Below, one piece after another: positions 34,633 to 43,594 of a stretch of DNA of 64,000 nt (position 1 is the stretch's first letter; the number at the start of each line of letters is the position of its first letter). The stretch is from Paenibacillus sp. EZ-K15 (lineage in GTDB: Bacteria; Bacillota; Bacilli; Paenibacillales; Paenibacillaceae), in the NCBI RefSeq assembly GCF_002573715.1, contig NZ_PDHM01000022.1, positions 50,425-114,424 on the forward strand. Direction: 5' to 3'. The position numbers and the translations under genes are program-made. Below the pieces are notes generated by a model. It was not told where the DNA came from. It did not search any database and saw nothing but the letters and a program-made list of their open reading frames with translations.

Positions 34633-35098
34633 AACTACATTGCATCTCGCAAATTATCCTGTCAAAACACAGCTTCGCAAGATCATCTTTATGGATCCAA
34701 TAATAAATACGACCTACGTCTCCCCACATCATGCCGGTTTTGTCTTCTTTGGAATCGATCTGTAAAAGCAAGCGCCACTTCAATGCCGAGTTCACAATCT
34801 GCTTACGCACCTCTAAATTATTCATGTCGTACCGGCTATGAAGTCCATAAGCTATCTCGCAACCGACTTGCATACCACCTTGGATTTGATCCGGATGCCC
34901 CATTAACCAAAGCCAACAGGGTTCTTTACCGATGCGATCATAGTACTTATAATGCGAAGTTGGATAAACAACTACATTTCCTTTTACTTCAACTTCAACT
35001 TGTTTCATTCCTGTTATGTTTATTTCAATTTGTTCAGTGATGTCTTGAGAGACAAACAAGGACTTTAATTCTTCTTTTGTATCTTTATTCTTGATCAC
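34631..35098 (-). pseudogene. DUF1963 (YwqG-like) protein lacking its N-terminal half
   Basis: 155 aa that match only the C-terminal half of DUF1963/YwqG: MGHPDQIQGGMQ, RLLLQIDSKEDKTGMMWGDV and GRIYYWIHKDDL. Full-length members are about 260 aa. The preceding sequence on this strand is only about 200 bases before a divergent gene, which leaves no room for the missing part. A GTG with AAAGGA upstream might still be used. The protein family has no known function. Confidence 0.6.
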
Positions 35099-35316
35099 AA
35101 TCGTTGCGTCCTTTTCGATCGTGCAGATGTCTAGAACTAACGTTTGATATTTCTTTAAAATCCCCAGTGTATCCAGACATTATATCGGAATAATCAATAG
35201 ATCAAAAGAAGGGATACGGAATAGAATGGGCAAATTGTTAGTGTAACCGCTATAAAATTTTATCCAGATTTCTCCGTAATAAGTATTATACTTGACAAAA
35301 AAAGGAGTTGTATCAC

Positions 35317-36042
35317 TTGAAGAAATCGTTTGTTAAAACCATTACCACTCTAGCACTTGGCATGATGATTGGATCTGCAACAATTGCAGCTGCAGCACCA
35401 GGTACAATTCAAGCTGTTTTATCAAAATTCACGATTATCGTAGATGGACAAAAACAAAATCTCAAATCAGATCCGATTGTATACAAAGGTACAACCTACC
35501 TTCCGGTTCGTGAGGTTGCCGAAATGCTAAACGCTGAGTTATCTTCTTTCGATAACAAGGCTAAGAGAATAGAATTGAAGACTGGATCACAAACACCAAC
35601 AAATCCCCAAGTAAATTCCAATCAAACCAATGCACCACAGACACCACTAACACTCAAACTTAATGAAACCGCTACTCGAGGTGATATGACCCTAAAAGTT
35701 AACAGTGTAAGCTATACAAACTTCATCCCATCTGGACCTGGATCAACATCTGGTATGATTGCTGATACAGGAAACAAGTTCGCTGTTATTGAATTTGAAG
35801 CAACGCTAAACGAAGAGCCGACAAACCAATTTGCATGGAGTGCATTAGATTTTTTTGATAGCGCTACTATTGGTGGCAAGAAGATCAGTTCAGCTACTTC
35901 ATATGACCATACCAATCTACTAAAAGGTGAGACGAAAACTATTCAAGTTACGCTCAACCTTCCAGAAAATATGGATATCAGTTCTATCACCTTTAGAGAT
36001 CCAAGTAAAAATTCGATTTTCGGAACGATCAATCTTAAATAA
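35317..36042 (+). CDS. Secreted copper-amine-oxidase N-terminal-domain protein with DUF4352-like domain
   Basis: 241 aa. TTG with AAAGGAG 9 bases upstream. A signal peptide is cleaved near ATIAAAA. Residues about 40-95 hold the copper amine oxidase N-terminal-like domain (FTIIVDGQKQNLKSDPIVYK, then GTTYLPVREVAEML), a wall-linked non-catalytic module common in Paenibacillus. After a Thr/Asn/Pro linker comes a DUF4352-like beta domain (about 120-240). Role unknown. Confidence 0.8.
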   Translation: MKKSFVKTITTLALGMMIGSATIAAAAPGTIQAVLSKFTIIVDGQKQNLKSDPIVYKGTTYLPVREVAEMLNAELSSFDNKAKRIELKTGSQTPTNPQVNSNQTNAPQTPLTLKLNETATRGDMTLKVNSVSYTNFIPSGPGSTSGMIADTGNKFAVIEFEATLNEEPTNQFAWSALDFFDSATIGGKKISSATSYDHTNLLKGETKTIQVTLNLPENMDISSITFRDPSKNSIFGTINLK

Positions 36043-36124
36043 ACGATGCCAACGGCGGCTCCCCGGATACCAATATTCGGGCCGCCCACGCCAGAAACGC
36101 GACCTTTTGTGATTCTATATATAG

Positions 36125-36152
36125 AAAAGAGACCCCTCAGGGTCTCTTTTTC
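36125..36152 (-). terminator. Bidirectional terminator between converging genes
   Basis: AAAAGAGACCC and GGGTCTCTTTT form a stem, with a loop of 4. T runs on both strands. It abuts the stop codon of the isomerase gene. The 43762-43791 hairpin has the same stem. Confidence 0.85.
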
Positions 36153-37023
36153 ATTCTTTAAACTTGCGAATAAACTGAACCGCCTTGGAAATATCATGTT
36201 CCGGATTTTGACCCACTTCACGTTCAATCGTTAAATATCCCGTATAACCCATTTCCTGCAGTGCTGTAAAATAAGCCTCAAAATCCATTGTACCTTCACC
36301 TAGCGGCACTTCCCGGAAAAATTCCCCATCTTCAATCCTCTTTGCCAAACTCTGATCCTTGCTCTCAAAACCGAGCGAGCCATACACTTCCCTTGGATCA
36401 ATAGGCTTATAGCGAATCCCGTCTTTAACATGGGTATGCACGATATAGTCCCGCAGCAACTTGACTCCCTCTACAGGATCGTCACCGGTAACCATGACCA
36501 AATTCGCCGGATCAAAATTAACGGCTACCCCTTTGGTACCTAACGAATCGAGAAATCGTTTCAGCGTTGCCGTTGTCTCCGGTCCCGTCTCCACCGCGAA
36601 ATGGGCCCCCAAACTGCTGGCGTACGCCGACAGCTCGGCACAAGCTGCTTGCATCGCTTCATAAATAGGATCATGCTCATCCTCCGGAATAATACCGATA
36701 TGCGTGGTGACAATGTTCGTGCCAAGCTCCACCGCAAGATCCAGAATTCGTTTGGACTTCTCGATCTTCTGGCCGTTTATTGAACGATCCTGAAAGCCAT
36801 GGCCAATATCGCCGCATAAAGCCGTAACTTCCAATCCGAGAGAATCAATGTACTTTTTTAGTTCTTGACGGGAAGAATGGGATAAATGATCCGGATCCAT
36901 CTCTCCATGCACCGCGAATATCTGCACACCGTCCGCACCTACAGATTTGGCCTTTTGAAGACCTTCCCGCACGGGCAATCGAAAGCCATCAACAATCACG
37001 CCTATCTTATTCGTCAGTTTCAC
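36151..37023 (-). CDS. Sugar phosphate isomerase/epimerase-like TIM barrel
   Basis: 290 aa. AP-endonuclease-2-type barrel with HGEMD, THIGIIPED, ETGPETT, NFDPANLVM, HTHVKDG and the final TIEREVG, where the Glu/His/Asp residues form the metal site. Such enzymes isomerise or epimerise sugars or inositol derivatives. GTG start with GGGGGAG upstream. It follows a ROK regulator and a sugar ABC transporter on the same strand and likely acts on the imported sugar. Confidence 0.87.
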   Translation of the reverse strand: MKLTNKIGVIVDGFRLPVREGLQKAKSVGADGVQIFAVHGEMDPDHLSHSSRQELKKYIDSLGLEVTALCGDIGHGFQDRSINGQKIEKSKRILDLAVELGTNIVTTHIGIIPEDEHDPIYEAMQAACAELSAYASSLGAHFAVETGPETTATLKRFLDSLGTKGVAVNFDPANLVMVTGDDPVEGVKLLRDYIVHTHVKDGIRYKPIDPREVYGSLGFESKDQSLAKRIEDGEFFREVPLGEGTMDFEAYFTALQEMGYTGYLTIEREVGQNPEHDISKAVQFIRKFKE

Positions 37024-37102
37024 AGTTTTACTTCTCCCCCATGATGTTCCCTAAAATTTGATAACCGGTACTTTTAGGACAGTTTACTTGTAAAGCCAAT
37101 GA

Positions 37103-38245
37103 TCACGTTAACGAAATCTTACCTTTGAACAGCTGATGCAAAACCATCGTGGTTACGCCGATCACATAATTTCTTTTACCTAAGCTCGCTGGGGTAACCC
37201 AGTTCGAGTCATATAAACCATCCACCGCAAATTTGGCTAGATGATCGTGAATCTTCTGAATGCATTTCGGTGATGTCATGAACCATCCGTCCAAAATGGT
37301 CTTTTGCGGGCCAAACAGATTCATCATGACCGCAACCGCCCTGCTCAAAAACAGCAGGCTTCGATTCATCATCGTCTCGATCCAAACTTCCCCGCGTTCA
37401 TACGCTTGTACAACTTCTTCTATGGTTTGGGGTTCAGGGCAGCCATGCTTGGCTGCCCTTTTCCGCGCCTGCTCCAGCACATAGGTACTGTTAAACCAAT
37501 TATCATGCAGCAGGGCGACCTCGCCTGCTCGTCCTTTGTACCCCGAATAGACCTGGCCATTCACGATAAACCGGGCTCCGACACCTTCATATATCCATAC
37601 ATATAACACGTTCTTAACGCTAGGACTCGTCTCCAGATAATATTCCGCAAATGCAGCGGCATTGGTGTCGTTCATGACGTAAATAGGCAGATTATAATAA
37701 CGGGACTGAAGCAGCCTGATGATCTCAAAATCCTTCAAATTCAGATAACGTGCGTACGATATTGTCCCGCTGCCCTCATCAACAATACCCGGAGAAGCAA
37801 TGCCAATTCCTTTGATTTGGGAGAAGTCACTGATTCCCGCAATTCGGACAATCTCATTTATACAGTCAAATATCGCCTGCAGAACCTGGTCATTTCCTTT
37901 TACGGCCGGAACTGTAAGCTCAGCGACGATTTCACTGTGGAAATTGGACAGCGTGCAGTAAAATGTGTTGTTTCCCAAACCGACCGAAATGACAAACCCT
38001 TTATCTTTGCTGATCTCCAGCGATATGGCCTTGCGCCCCGCACCAACCGATGACTTTTCGCCCGATTCAACAATGTATCCTTCGGCAATCAGCTCATCCA
38101 CCAGAGAGGACACGGTCGTAGCGCTCAGCTGCGTAACCTTTGCCATATCCGCACGCGACATCGCTTTTTCCCTATGAAGTAAGCTTAAGATGGTCGCTCG
38201 GTTGATTTCTTTCATTAGATATACGTTACCTCTAATATGTTTCAT
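37103..38245 (-). CDS. ROK-family transcriptional regulator
   Basis: 380 aa. N-terminal HTH: INRATILSLLHREKAMSRAD and MAKVTQLSATTVSSLVDELI. Then a ROK domain: GIGIASPGIVDE, VMNDTNAAAFAEYYLE (sugar-binding Asp/Asn), and GYKGRAGEVALLHD. The usual zinc-binding cysteine cluster is not evident, as in some ROK repressors. Between the solute-binding gene and the isomerase, so the regulator is inside the sugar cluster. Confidence 0.88.
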   Translation of the reverse strand: MKHIRGNVYLMKEINRATILSLLHREKAMSRADMAKVTQLSATTVSSLVDELIAEGYIVESGEKSSVGAGRKAISLEISKDKGFVISVGLGNNTFYCTLSNFHSEIVAELTVPAVKGNDQVLQAIFDCINEIVRIAGISDFSQIKGIGIASPGIVDEGSGTISYARYLNLKDFEIIRLLQSRYYNLPIYVMNDTNAAAFAEYYLETSPSVKNVLYVWIYEGVGARFIVNGQVYSGYKGRAGEVALLHDNWFNSTYVLEQARKRAAKHGCPEPQTIEEVVQAYERGEVWIETMMNRSLLFLSRAVAVMMNLFGPQKTILDGWFMTSPKCIQKIHDHLAKFAVDGLYDSNWVTPASLGKRNYVIGVTTMVLHQLFKGKISLT

Positions 38246-38316
38246 TCATGTACCTTTCTCCAGGGTAATGTGTTCTCTAGAAAAAGAAACCCCCTAGTTT
38301 CCATTGTTCTTATCCA

Positions 38317-39900
38317 TTACTTCATTAATTCTTTATTCGCCTCATACGCTTTGTTCTGGATAGCTTCCAGTTCATCAAAACGCATGGATCTCACTTTCTC
38401 AGCGAATGCCTCAAATTGGGATAACGGCTCCTGCCCGATAATAAACTTGCTGATCATCTCATTCACATAGGTATCGATCTGCGTTTTGATCTCCGTGCTC
38501 GTCTCAAAATCATCTTCGGTGTACTTCAAGGCAGGTACCGGATCCCGGAAATAGTTTTGTTCGACGTAATAGAACAGTTGCTTGGCAGCATCCTCGCTCA
38601 CAGCAGCCGCTTTCTCATAACGGGCATCTTGACGGAAACCGATCCATGGCTGCGCTCCGATTCTACTTAATGCCTTTGCAGCCCCGTCCGGATTTTTCAT
38701 AATCTTGTCGGTATATTTGAGCGTTCCATCGGCTTCCTTCGTATATGTATCGCCCTCAACCCCGAAGTTAAATAGCAGCTGACCTTCGTCACTGTAAGCA
38801 TACTCGAAAATTTCCATCGTTTTGTCGACGTGCTCGTTCTGGCCGCTGATGGCCCAAGCAACAGGCACCACGATTTGCTGCTGCCTGCTCGTAAGCGGTT
38901 TGTCGCCTTTGTTCATGACTGGAGGTGGCGTAACCTGAAAATTAAATCCTTTAATATTCTCAACCTCAGGTCTTGCATTGAAGCTTGCCACATATCCAAC
39001 CCAATGATTGGTTGCACCGACTTTATCATTGAAAACCATCGAAGTATAGTCTTTATCTTGTCTGGACAGGATCTCTTGATCAAACAATCCTTCACTGTAC
39101 CATTTGTTCATCGTAGTTAGGAATTCCTTGGCGCGTGGATCGATTGGCGTGTAGATCATCTTGCCATTCTCCTCCATCCAACGGCCATCCTCGTTCAAGT
39201 CAATGCCCCAAGCATCCGCAAAGTTCAAATAAAAAGTGCCAGCAGTAGAAAACGGTACTTCATCCTTCGAATCACCGTTTCCGTTGGCATCCTTCTCTTT
39301 GAACGCTTTCAAAGTATTATACCAATCATCCATCGTTTCCGGTACTGGCAGGTTCAAGCGATCCAACCAGTCTTGACGAATCAAGGGGCCTTCGGATGTA
39401 CGAACCGCAGACAACATCGGAACTCCGTAAATATTGCCATCTGCATTAACAATCTGGGATTTGGCAATTTTGTCGTCTACTAAATATTTTTGCAGATTCG
39501 GCTTATCTTTAATCAGATCGTTCAGCGGGATGAACACGCCCTGCGGACCGTACTTATTAAAGTTGCTAGGTGCATCCGCGACGATATCCGGATACTCATT
39601 GGAAGAAATCATAAGCGGAAATTTGTCACGCATCGTTTTGGCATCACCTGTAATAAAGTCAAATTCCACGTTAAATTTTTTCCCGATTTCCTTCCATACC
39701 AGTGTTTCGTTGGTGTACATTTCGTCCGTTGCCCGGCTCGCAATAAAGATCGATAATTTCACCGGTTCATCACCGCTCGTATTATCTGACGGCGACGATT
39801 CTCCCTTTGACGCTCCGCCTCCGCATGCCGATGTCAGAAGAGCCATAATGATTACAATGATCAATAAGGATATCCCATTCTTTCTCCATTGTCTGTTCAT
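38317..39900 (-). CDS. Extracellular sugar-binding lipoprotein (ABC transporter)
   Basis: 527 aa. Start at 39900 (MNRQWRKN) has GGAGGT 7 bases upstream. The signal ends with lipobox LTSAC (Cys about 25), then a Ser/Gly-rich linker. The body has type-1 solute-binding features (FPLMISSNEYPDIVADAP, WAISGQNEHVDKTMEIFEYA) and DANGNGDSKDEVPF, a Ca2+-binding-like loop as in LipO/YtcQ proteins. The substrate is likely an oligosaccharide or polysaccharide fragment. Confidence 0.92.
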   Translation of the reverse strand: MNRQWRKNGISLLIIVIIMALLTSACGGGASKGESSPSDNTSGDEPVKLSIFIASRATDEMYTNETLVWKEIGKKFNVEFDFITGDAKTMRDKFPLMISSNEYPDIVADAPSNFNKYGPQGVFIPLNDLIKDKPNLQKYLVDDKIAKSQIVNADGNIYGVPMLSAVRTSEGPLIRQDWLDRLNLPVPETMDDWYNTLKAFKEKDANGNGDSKDEVPFSTAGTFYLNFADAWGIDLNEDGRWMEENGKMIYTPIDPRAKEFLTTMNKWYSEGLFDQEILSRQDKDYTSMVFNDKVGATNHWVGYVASFNARPEVENIKGFNFQVTPPPVMNKGDKPLTSRQQQIVVPVAWAISGQNEHVDKTMEIFEYAYSDEGQLLFNFGVEGDTYTKEADGTLKYTDKIMKNPDGAAKALSRIGAQPWIGFRQDARYEKAAAVSEDAAKQLFYYVEQNYFRDPVPALKYTEDDFETSTEIKTQIDTYVNEMISKFIIGQEPLSQFEAFAEKVRSMRFDELEAIQNKAYEANKELMK

Positions 39901-39956
39901 TCTTACGACCTCCACTTTGGATTATTGATTTTAACCACATCTCTATTTCAAATCTA

Positions 39957-40844
39957 CTAACTCTTAACGGCGCCGATCATCACCCCTTTCACAAAATACT
40001 TTTGCAGAAACGGATAGGCCATAATAATTGGCAGAGCCGTAATCACGATAGCCGCATATTGAATGGTGATCGGCAGAACTCCGGAACTTTGGACCAGCGC
40101 TTTCTCCATTTCCTTATCGAATGAGCTGTCACGGATAATTCGGACCAATAACACCTGAACCGGCATAAATTGCTCCTTGCTGAGTAATATCAATTCCCAG
40201 AAAAAGGAGTTCCATTTGCCGACCGCATAATACAAGCCGATGGCTGCAAGAACCGGTTTGGACAGAGGTAGCGCCATTTGTAGGAATATTCTGATATCGC
40301 TGGCCCCGTCGATTTTGGCCGATTCCTCGATCTCTTTGGGAAGACTCTCAAAATAGGTCCGTACAATGATGATATAGAACGTAGAAATAGCTGCGTAAAG
40401 CAAGATACCCATTCGGGAATTAAGCAAATGAAGATCTCTCATGACCATATAAAATGGAATCATTCCGCCACCGAACCATAATGGAATCGCCAAAAAGATG
40501 GCGGCAAAATTGCGCAGCTTCCAATTTTTCCGTGAGAGTGGATAGGCCGCCAGCGTCGTCAGCAGTAAGCTAAGAAATGTTCCTACCACCGTGTAGTAAA
40601 TCGTATTTCCATAGGCGACGATCATTCCCTTGTAATTCAAAACTGTCTCATAAGCCGACAAATTGATTCCTTTTGGCCAGAGAAGCACTTCATTTCGCAT
40701 CACACTGTCCGTATCGCTGATAGAAACGGATAGAATATAAATGAATGGGTAGAGCATCACGATACAAGTGACGATAATAAAAAGATAGATGAATACAAAA
40801 TAAATGGCGTCACTGGCGTCCACTCTTTTTTTGGTCTTAAACAT
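39957..40844 (-). CDS. Sugar ABC transporter permease (YtcP/LplC type)
   Basis: 295 aa, six membrane helices, with the EAA loop PKEIEESAKIDGASDIRIFLQMALPLSKP. AAGGGGGAG lies just before ATG 40844. It follows the other permease gene with a gap of 14 bases. Together with the lipoprotein it forms an importer whose ATPase is encoded elsewhere, as is usual for this family. Confidence 0.9.
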   Translation of the reverse strand: MFKTKKRVDASDAIYFVFIYLFIIVTCIVMLYPFIYILSVSISDTDSVMRNEVLLWPKGINLSAYETVLNYKGMIVAYGNTIYYTVVGTFLSLLLTTLAAYPLSRKNWKLRNFAAIFLAIPLWFGGGMIPFYMVMRDLHLLNSRMGILLYAAISTFYIIIVRTYFESLPKEIEESAKIDGASDIRIFLQMALPLSKPVLAAIGLYYAVGKWNSFFWELILLSKEQFMPVQVLLVRIIRDSSFDKEMEKALVQSSGVLPITIQYAAIVITALPIIMAYPFLQKYFVKGVMIGAVKS

Positions 40845-40858
40845 GTTCTCTCCCCCTT

Positions 40859-41821
40859 TTACCAAAGCGAAGTCTGGTTTGCCTTCTTGCTCAAGTAATT
40901 AGCTCCGTATACCAGAATGAAACCAATCACAGCCTGGAATAGGCCAACCGCTGTGGCATAGCTGTAGTTATTGTCGATGAGTCCTTTTCTGTACACGTAA
41001 GTATTCAGGACATCCGCGGTGTCATAAATCGTTGGATTGTACAACAGCAGGATTTTGCCGAAATCGGCCGTTAAAATCGTGCCCAGGTTTAACAGCAGCA
41101 TAATAATAATGGTCGGGACCAGACTTGGGAATGTAATGTAACGGAGCTGGCTCCACCGGCCCGCCCCATCGATCTTGGCTGCTTCATAGAGATCGGGACT
41201 AATGCCCGAAAGAGCGGCGATATAAATAATGGCGGAAAATCCAGCTCCCTGCCAAATTCCCAGCAGCACATAAATCGTTCTGAAGTAATCCGGATCTTGA
41301 AAGAAGAAAATACTCTCAATTCCAAATTTATTTAAAAGGATATTGACGATCCCCGTACTCGGCGAAAGGAAGGTAAGAGCCATCCCGCATACAACAACCG
41401 TAGAAATAAAATACGGTAAATAGCTAATCGTCTGTGCAATTTTTTTGAACAGGAGATTCCGTATTTCATTGAAGCAAAGAGCTAAAATAATCGGCACAGG
41501 GAATCCGAAAATCAAGCTGTAAATATTAAGGAGCAGCGTGTTTTTGATCAGTCTAAAAAAATGGGGGTCATCCAAAAATTGTTGGAAATATTTGAACCCG
41601 ACCCAGCTACTTCCGGATATCCCTTTGACCACGTTGTACTTCTGAAATGCCATTAACAAGCCATGCATCGGCCAATAGGCAAATATGAAATACCATATAA
41701 AAACAGGTAGAAACATAATGTAAAGCCATTTGTTGTATACAAGCTCCTTAGCCATTAACTGAAGTTTGGAGCCCTTCTTCTTTTTCATATCGATCTGAAT
41801 TATCGGTTCTAAACCAGCCAT
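40859..41821 (-). CDS. Sugar ABC transporter permease (LplB/UgpA type)
   Basis: 320 aa, six helices, with a long conserved N-terminal stretch (WLYIMFLPVFIWYFIFAYWP, then MHGLLMAFQKYNVVKG) and the EAA loop ISPDLYEAAKIDGAGRWSQL. AAAGGAG lies 8 bases before ATG 41821. First gene of the operon that runs permease-permease-SBP-ROK-isomerase. Confidence 0.9.
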   Translation of the reverse strand: MAGLEPIIQIDMKKKKGSKLQLMAKELVYNKWLYIMFLPVFIWYFIFAYWPMHGLLMAFQKYNVVKGISGSSWVGFKYFQQFLDDPHFFRLIKNTLLLNIYSLIFGFPVPIILALCFNEIRNLLFKKIAQTISYLPYFISTVVVCGMALTFLSPSTGIVNILLNKFGIESIFFFQDPDYFRTIYVLLGIWQGAGFSAIIYIAALSGISPDLYEAAKIDGAGRWSQLRYITFPSLVPTIIIMLLLNLGTILTADFGKILLLYNPTIYDTADVLNTYVYRKGLIDNNYSYATAVGLFQAVIGFILVYGANYLSKKANQTSLW

Positions 41822-41965
41822 GTTTAAACTCCTTTCAACGCACTCATTCTTTGCTGCCAAACGCCCCTTTGTTGGATCCATCCATGTACTCCAAAGTCCA
41901 TGAATCGCCTATTAAACAACCCCTTCCACGAGTTTTATATCACTTCCCGATTTGAAACCGTATCC

Positions 41966-41981
41966 ATTAAGCGCTTTCAAT
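41966..41981 (-). promoter_or_regulatory. Candidate cre (CcpA) site in the sugar operon leader
   Basis: On the minus strand the sequence is ATTGAAAGCGCTTAAT, close to the WTGAAARCGYTTWCW consensus, with one clear mismatch. It lies between the promoter at 42044 and the first gene, so CcpA bound there would block transcription when preferred sugars are present. Confidence 0.55.
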
Positions 41982-42043
41982 TTCATCGTTTAAATGATAT
42001 TTCAACTCCATTTTCCAGCCGTTTTTAGCAAGCTTTTTATCAC

Positions 42044-42071
42044 ATTATAACTGATTCAATTAATTTGTACA
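42044..42071 (-). promoter_or_regulatory. Probable promoter of the sugar ABC operon
   Basis: On the minus strand TGTACA (42071-42066) and TATAAT (42049-42044) are separated by 16 bases. The -35 is weak, as expected for a regulated promoter. The surrounding AT-rich sequence could carry a ROK operator. Confidence 0.5.
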
Positions 42072-42195
42072 GTGTCTTTATTAATTATTTACGAAAATTA
42101 ATCCGTGCAAAACCTACTCCTTTAATAGCTTGGAGATGTTCATTTTATCAATGAAGAGGATGCAATGTCCTTTGCAAGAGTGTGAATGTTATATA

Positions 42196-42224
42196 AAAAA
42201 TGCTCCCTCTCGGGAGCCTTTTCA
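42196..42224 (-). terminator. Orphan terminator-like hairpin
   Basis: GGCTCCCGAGAGGGAGC is followed by ATTTTTTATA on the minus strand. No gene upstream on that strand is obvious except yjcZ at 42488. The stretch 42072-42440 otherwise shows nothing. Confidence 0.55.
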
Positions 42225-42440
42225 TACTCGCAATGACATGCTAATTTTCATAACTTTGGGTAAGGAAAACGAAATTCGTACAGAGTTAACTTTAAATGAT
42301 CAAGAAAAGTTGGGGATTGCTGATTCGTTATGGCTGAAAATCATCCATACTCCAGGATGGTTCCCGATCGCAACTGAAATTTAACAGACTATAGCTACAT
42401 CAAATCCTTAACATTATGTATTCTAAAATTAGTAAGAAAT

Positions 42441-42475
42441 AGACCCTGCCAGCATTAGCCAGTAGGGTCTTTGTC
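42441..42475. terminator. Hairpin with CCAGC...GCCAG loop
   Basis: AGACCCT and AGGGTCT pair around the loop GCCAGCATTAGCCAGT. It lies just after the yjcZ stop. T runs are weak on both strands. Related hairpins lie at 42676 and 43554. Confidence 0.5.
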
Positions 42476-42487
42476 ATGCAGGGAATA

Positions 42488-42598
42488 TTATACAAAGGCA
42501 CTAGTAATGATTACCAACAAAATAAAGAGAACAAGAATCGCCGCGACTGAGTTTTTACCGCCGTATCCTCCAACACTTTCGTAACCAACTTCGCCCAT
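42488..42598 (-). CDS. YjcZ-family sporulation protein
   Basis: 36 aa, beginning MGEVGYESVGGYGGKNS and followed by AAILVLFILLVIITSAFV. The GGYGG motif then one hydrophobic helix ending in (A)FV is the YjcZ/YjfT-type family of tiny sporulation-linked membrane proteins. AAAAGGAGGAG lies 6 bases before the ATG. Confidence 0.85.
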   Translation of the reverse strand: MGEVGYESVGGYGGKNSVAAILVLFILLVIITSAFV

Positions 42599-42675
42599 GA
42601 GGTCTCCTCCTTTTCTACGATCTCAATACAAAGTATTCAAAATCTCATACAATGCCAGGGCCAATATGCTTTAAC

Positions 42676-42716
42676 AAAAAAGAACCTCACCAGCCTAAGC
42701 CAGTGAGGTCTCTTAC
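42676..42716 (-). terminator. Terminator-like hairpin with CCAGC...GCCAG loop
   Basis: CCTCAC and GTGAGG close the loop CAGCCTAAGCCA. The minus strand ends in TTCTTTTTTG. It is upstream of yjcZ and shares its loop with two neighbours. Confidence 0.55.
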
Positions 42717-42844
42717 CGATGCTATCGGAGCATTACCTATAATGCGAAGTATTTTTACAGTTAACCTCTACTTGTGTTCAAATGAATTGTAGTAAATTTT
42801 ACCCACCTTTGATATACTGACATTATTACTTTAGTCATGGGTGC

Positions 42845-43075
42845 GTGATCAATCAAATGTGGGATAAAGAACTGAAAATAGCCATACAGAAGAAGCAAAA
42901 CGTAACGATATACCTTATTGATGGCGCAGTATTACAAGGTATACCTGATGCTTGTACAGATCGCTTAGAGATGCGGAGTGTTTATGGGCCAGTCTGGGTA
43001 CCATTAGAGGAAATAAAGCATGTGAGTCGATTGATACGACTAGACGCAAAAAAGAACCTACTGGCATATAGCTAG
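42845..43075 (+). CDS. Small Sm-like protein of unknown function
   Basis: 76 aa. The pattern is VTIYLIDGAVLQGIPDACTD, RLEMRSVYGPVWVPLEEIKH and VSRLI: five short strands with a D-G turn and a final VPLEEIxxVS strand, as in Sm/Hfq-like folds. Start is uncertain: GTG at 42845 and ATG at 42857 are both without a strong ribosome site. The last codons (LLAYS, stop) lie inside the terminator stem at 43050, so the gene ends in its own hairpin. Confidence 0.5.
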   Translation: MINQMWDKELKIAIQKKQNVTIYLIDGAVLQGIPDACTDRLEMRSVYGPVWVPLEEIKHVSRLIRLDAKKNLLAYS

Positions 43076-43087
43076 TAGGTTCTTTTT
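43049..43087 (+). terminator. Bidirectional terminator overlapping the end of the Sm-like gene
   Basis: AAGAACCTACTgGC and GCtAGTAGGTTCTT form a stem with AAAAAA before and TTTTTGC after. It also serves the converging NucB-like gene. Confidence 0.85.
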
Positions 43088-43088
43088 G

Positions 43089-43529
43089 CTATCTAAAAAT
43101 GAAATGTACTTGGGTACCGTCCGGGTATCCCTCCAAATAGTTACCTACCCAGCTTCCCGCTCCTCGATTGTCAGATGGATCTATGTATTCGACACTTGCA
43201 CCGTCCCCGCCTTCGGCACACATGGCCATCGGCCACTCATCCCGATCATATCCTTTTTTTGTAGGGATTCCTTTTAGCGAAGAACTCCTGTTATCATCTG
43301 CACCAGTTCGATCAATGGTACAAACTTCGGAATGGCCGGATTCAATGGCCTTTTGTATGTGATCCGCTGTCTCAGGATATCTATCCGCTGGAAACTCCAA
43401 TTCGACAACGGTACCCGGTATTGGTTGGTTTACATCAATGTCATCTAACTCCGGAAAATAATTAAGGACCAACCAAACCAATAACAAGGATAAGACCGCT
43501 GTTCCAAATTTCAAGAATAACTTTTTCAT
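43089..43529 (-). CDS. NucA/NucB-type secreted or spore-mother-cell DNase
   Basis: 146 aa. ATG at 43529 follows AGGGGGGAG. A signal-like helix (LFLKFGTAVLSLLLVWLVLN), then the DNase core CTIDRTGADDNR, SLKGIPTKKGYDRDEWPMAM, CAEGGDGASVEYIDPSDNRG and GSWVGNYLEGYPDGTQV. DRDEWP is the catalytic segment of B. subtilis NucB, a sporulation DNase. Length agrees with NucB (about 136 aa). A hairpin with a T run lies directly before its ribosome site. Confidence 0.88.
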   Translation of the reverse strand: MKKLFLKFGTAVLSLLLVWLVLNYFPELDDIDVNQPIPGTVVELEFPADRYPETADHIQKAIESGHSEVCTIDRTGADDNRSSSLKGIPTKKGYDRDEWPMAMCAEGGDGASVEYIDPSDNRGAGSWVGNYLEGYPDGTQVHFIFR

Positions 43530-43553
43530 ACCAATTGCTCCCCCCCTTTCAAA

Positions 43554-43594
43554 CAAAAAAATCCCTGCCAGCATAGGCCAGCAGGGATTTTTTT
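43554..43594 (-). terminator. Terminator-like hairpin in the nucB leader
   Basis: TCCCTGC and GCAGGGA close a loop with CCAGCATAGGCCA. On the minus strand it ends in TTTTTTTGTTT, about 15 bases before the ribosome site of the DNase gene. It could attenuate that gene or end a transcript from upstream. Confidence 0.7.

Noticed and set aside
42130..42384. Plus-strand open frame of 84 codons
   Set aside because: It crosses a clear terminator-like hairpin and has no ribosome site.
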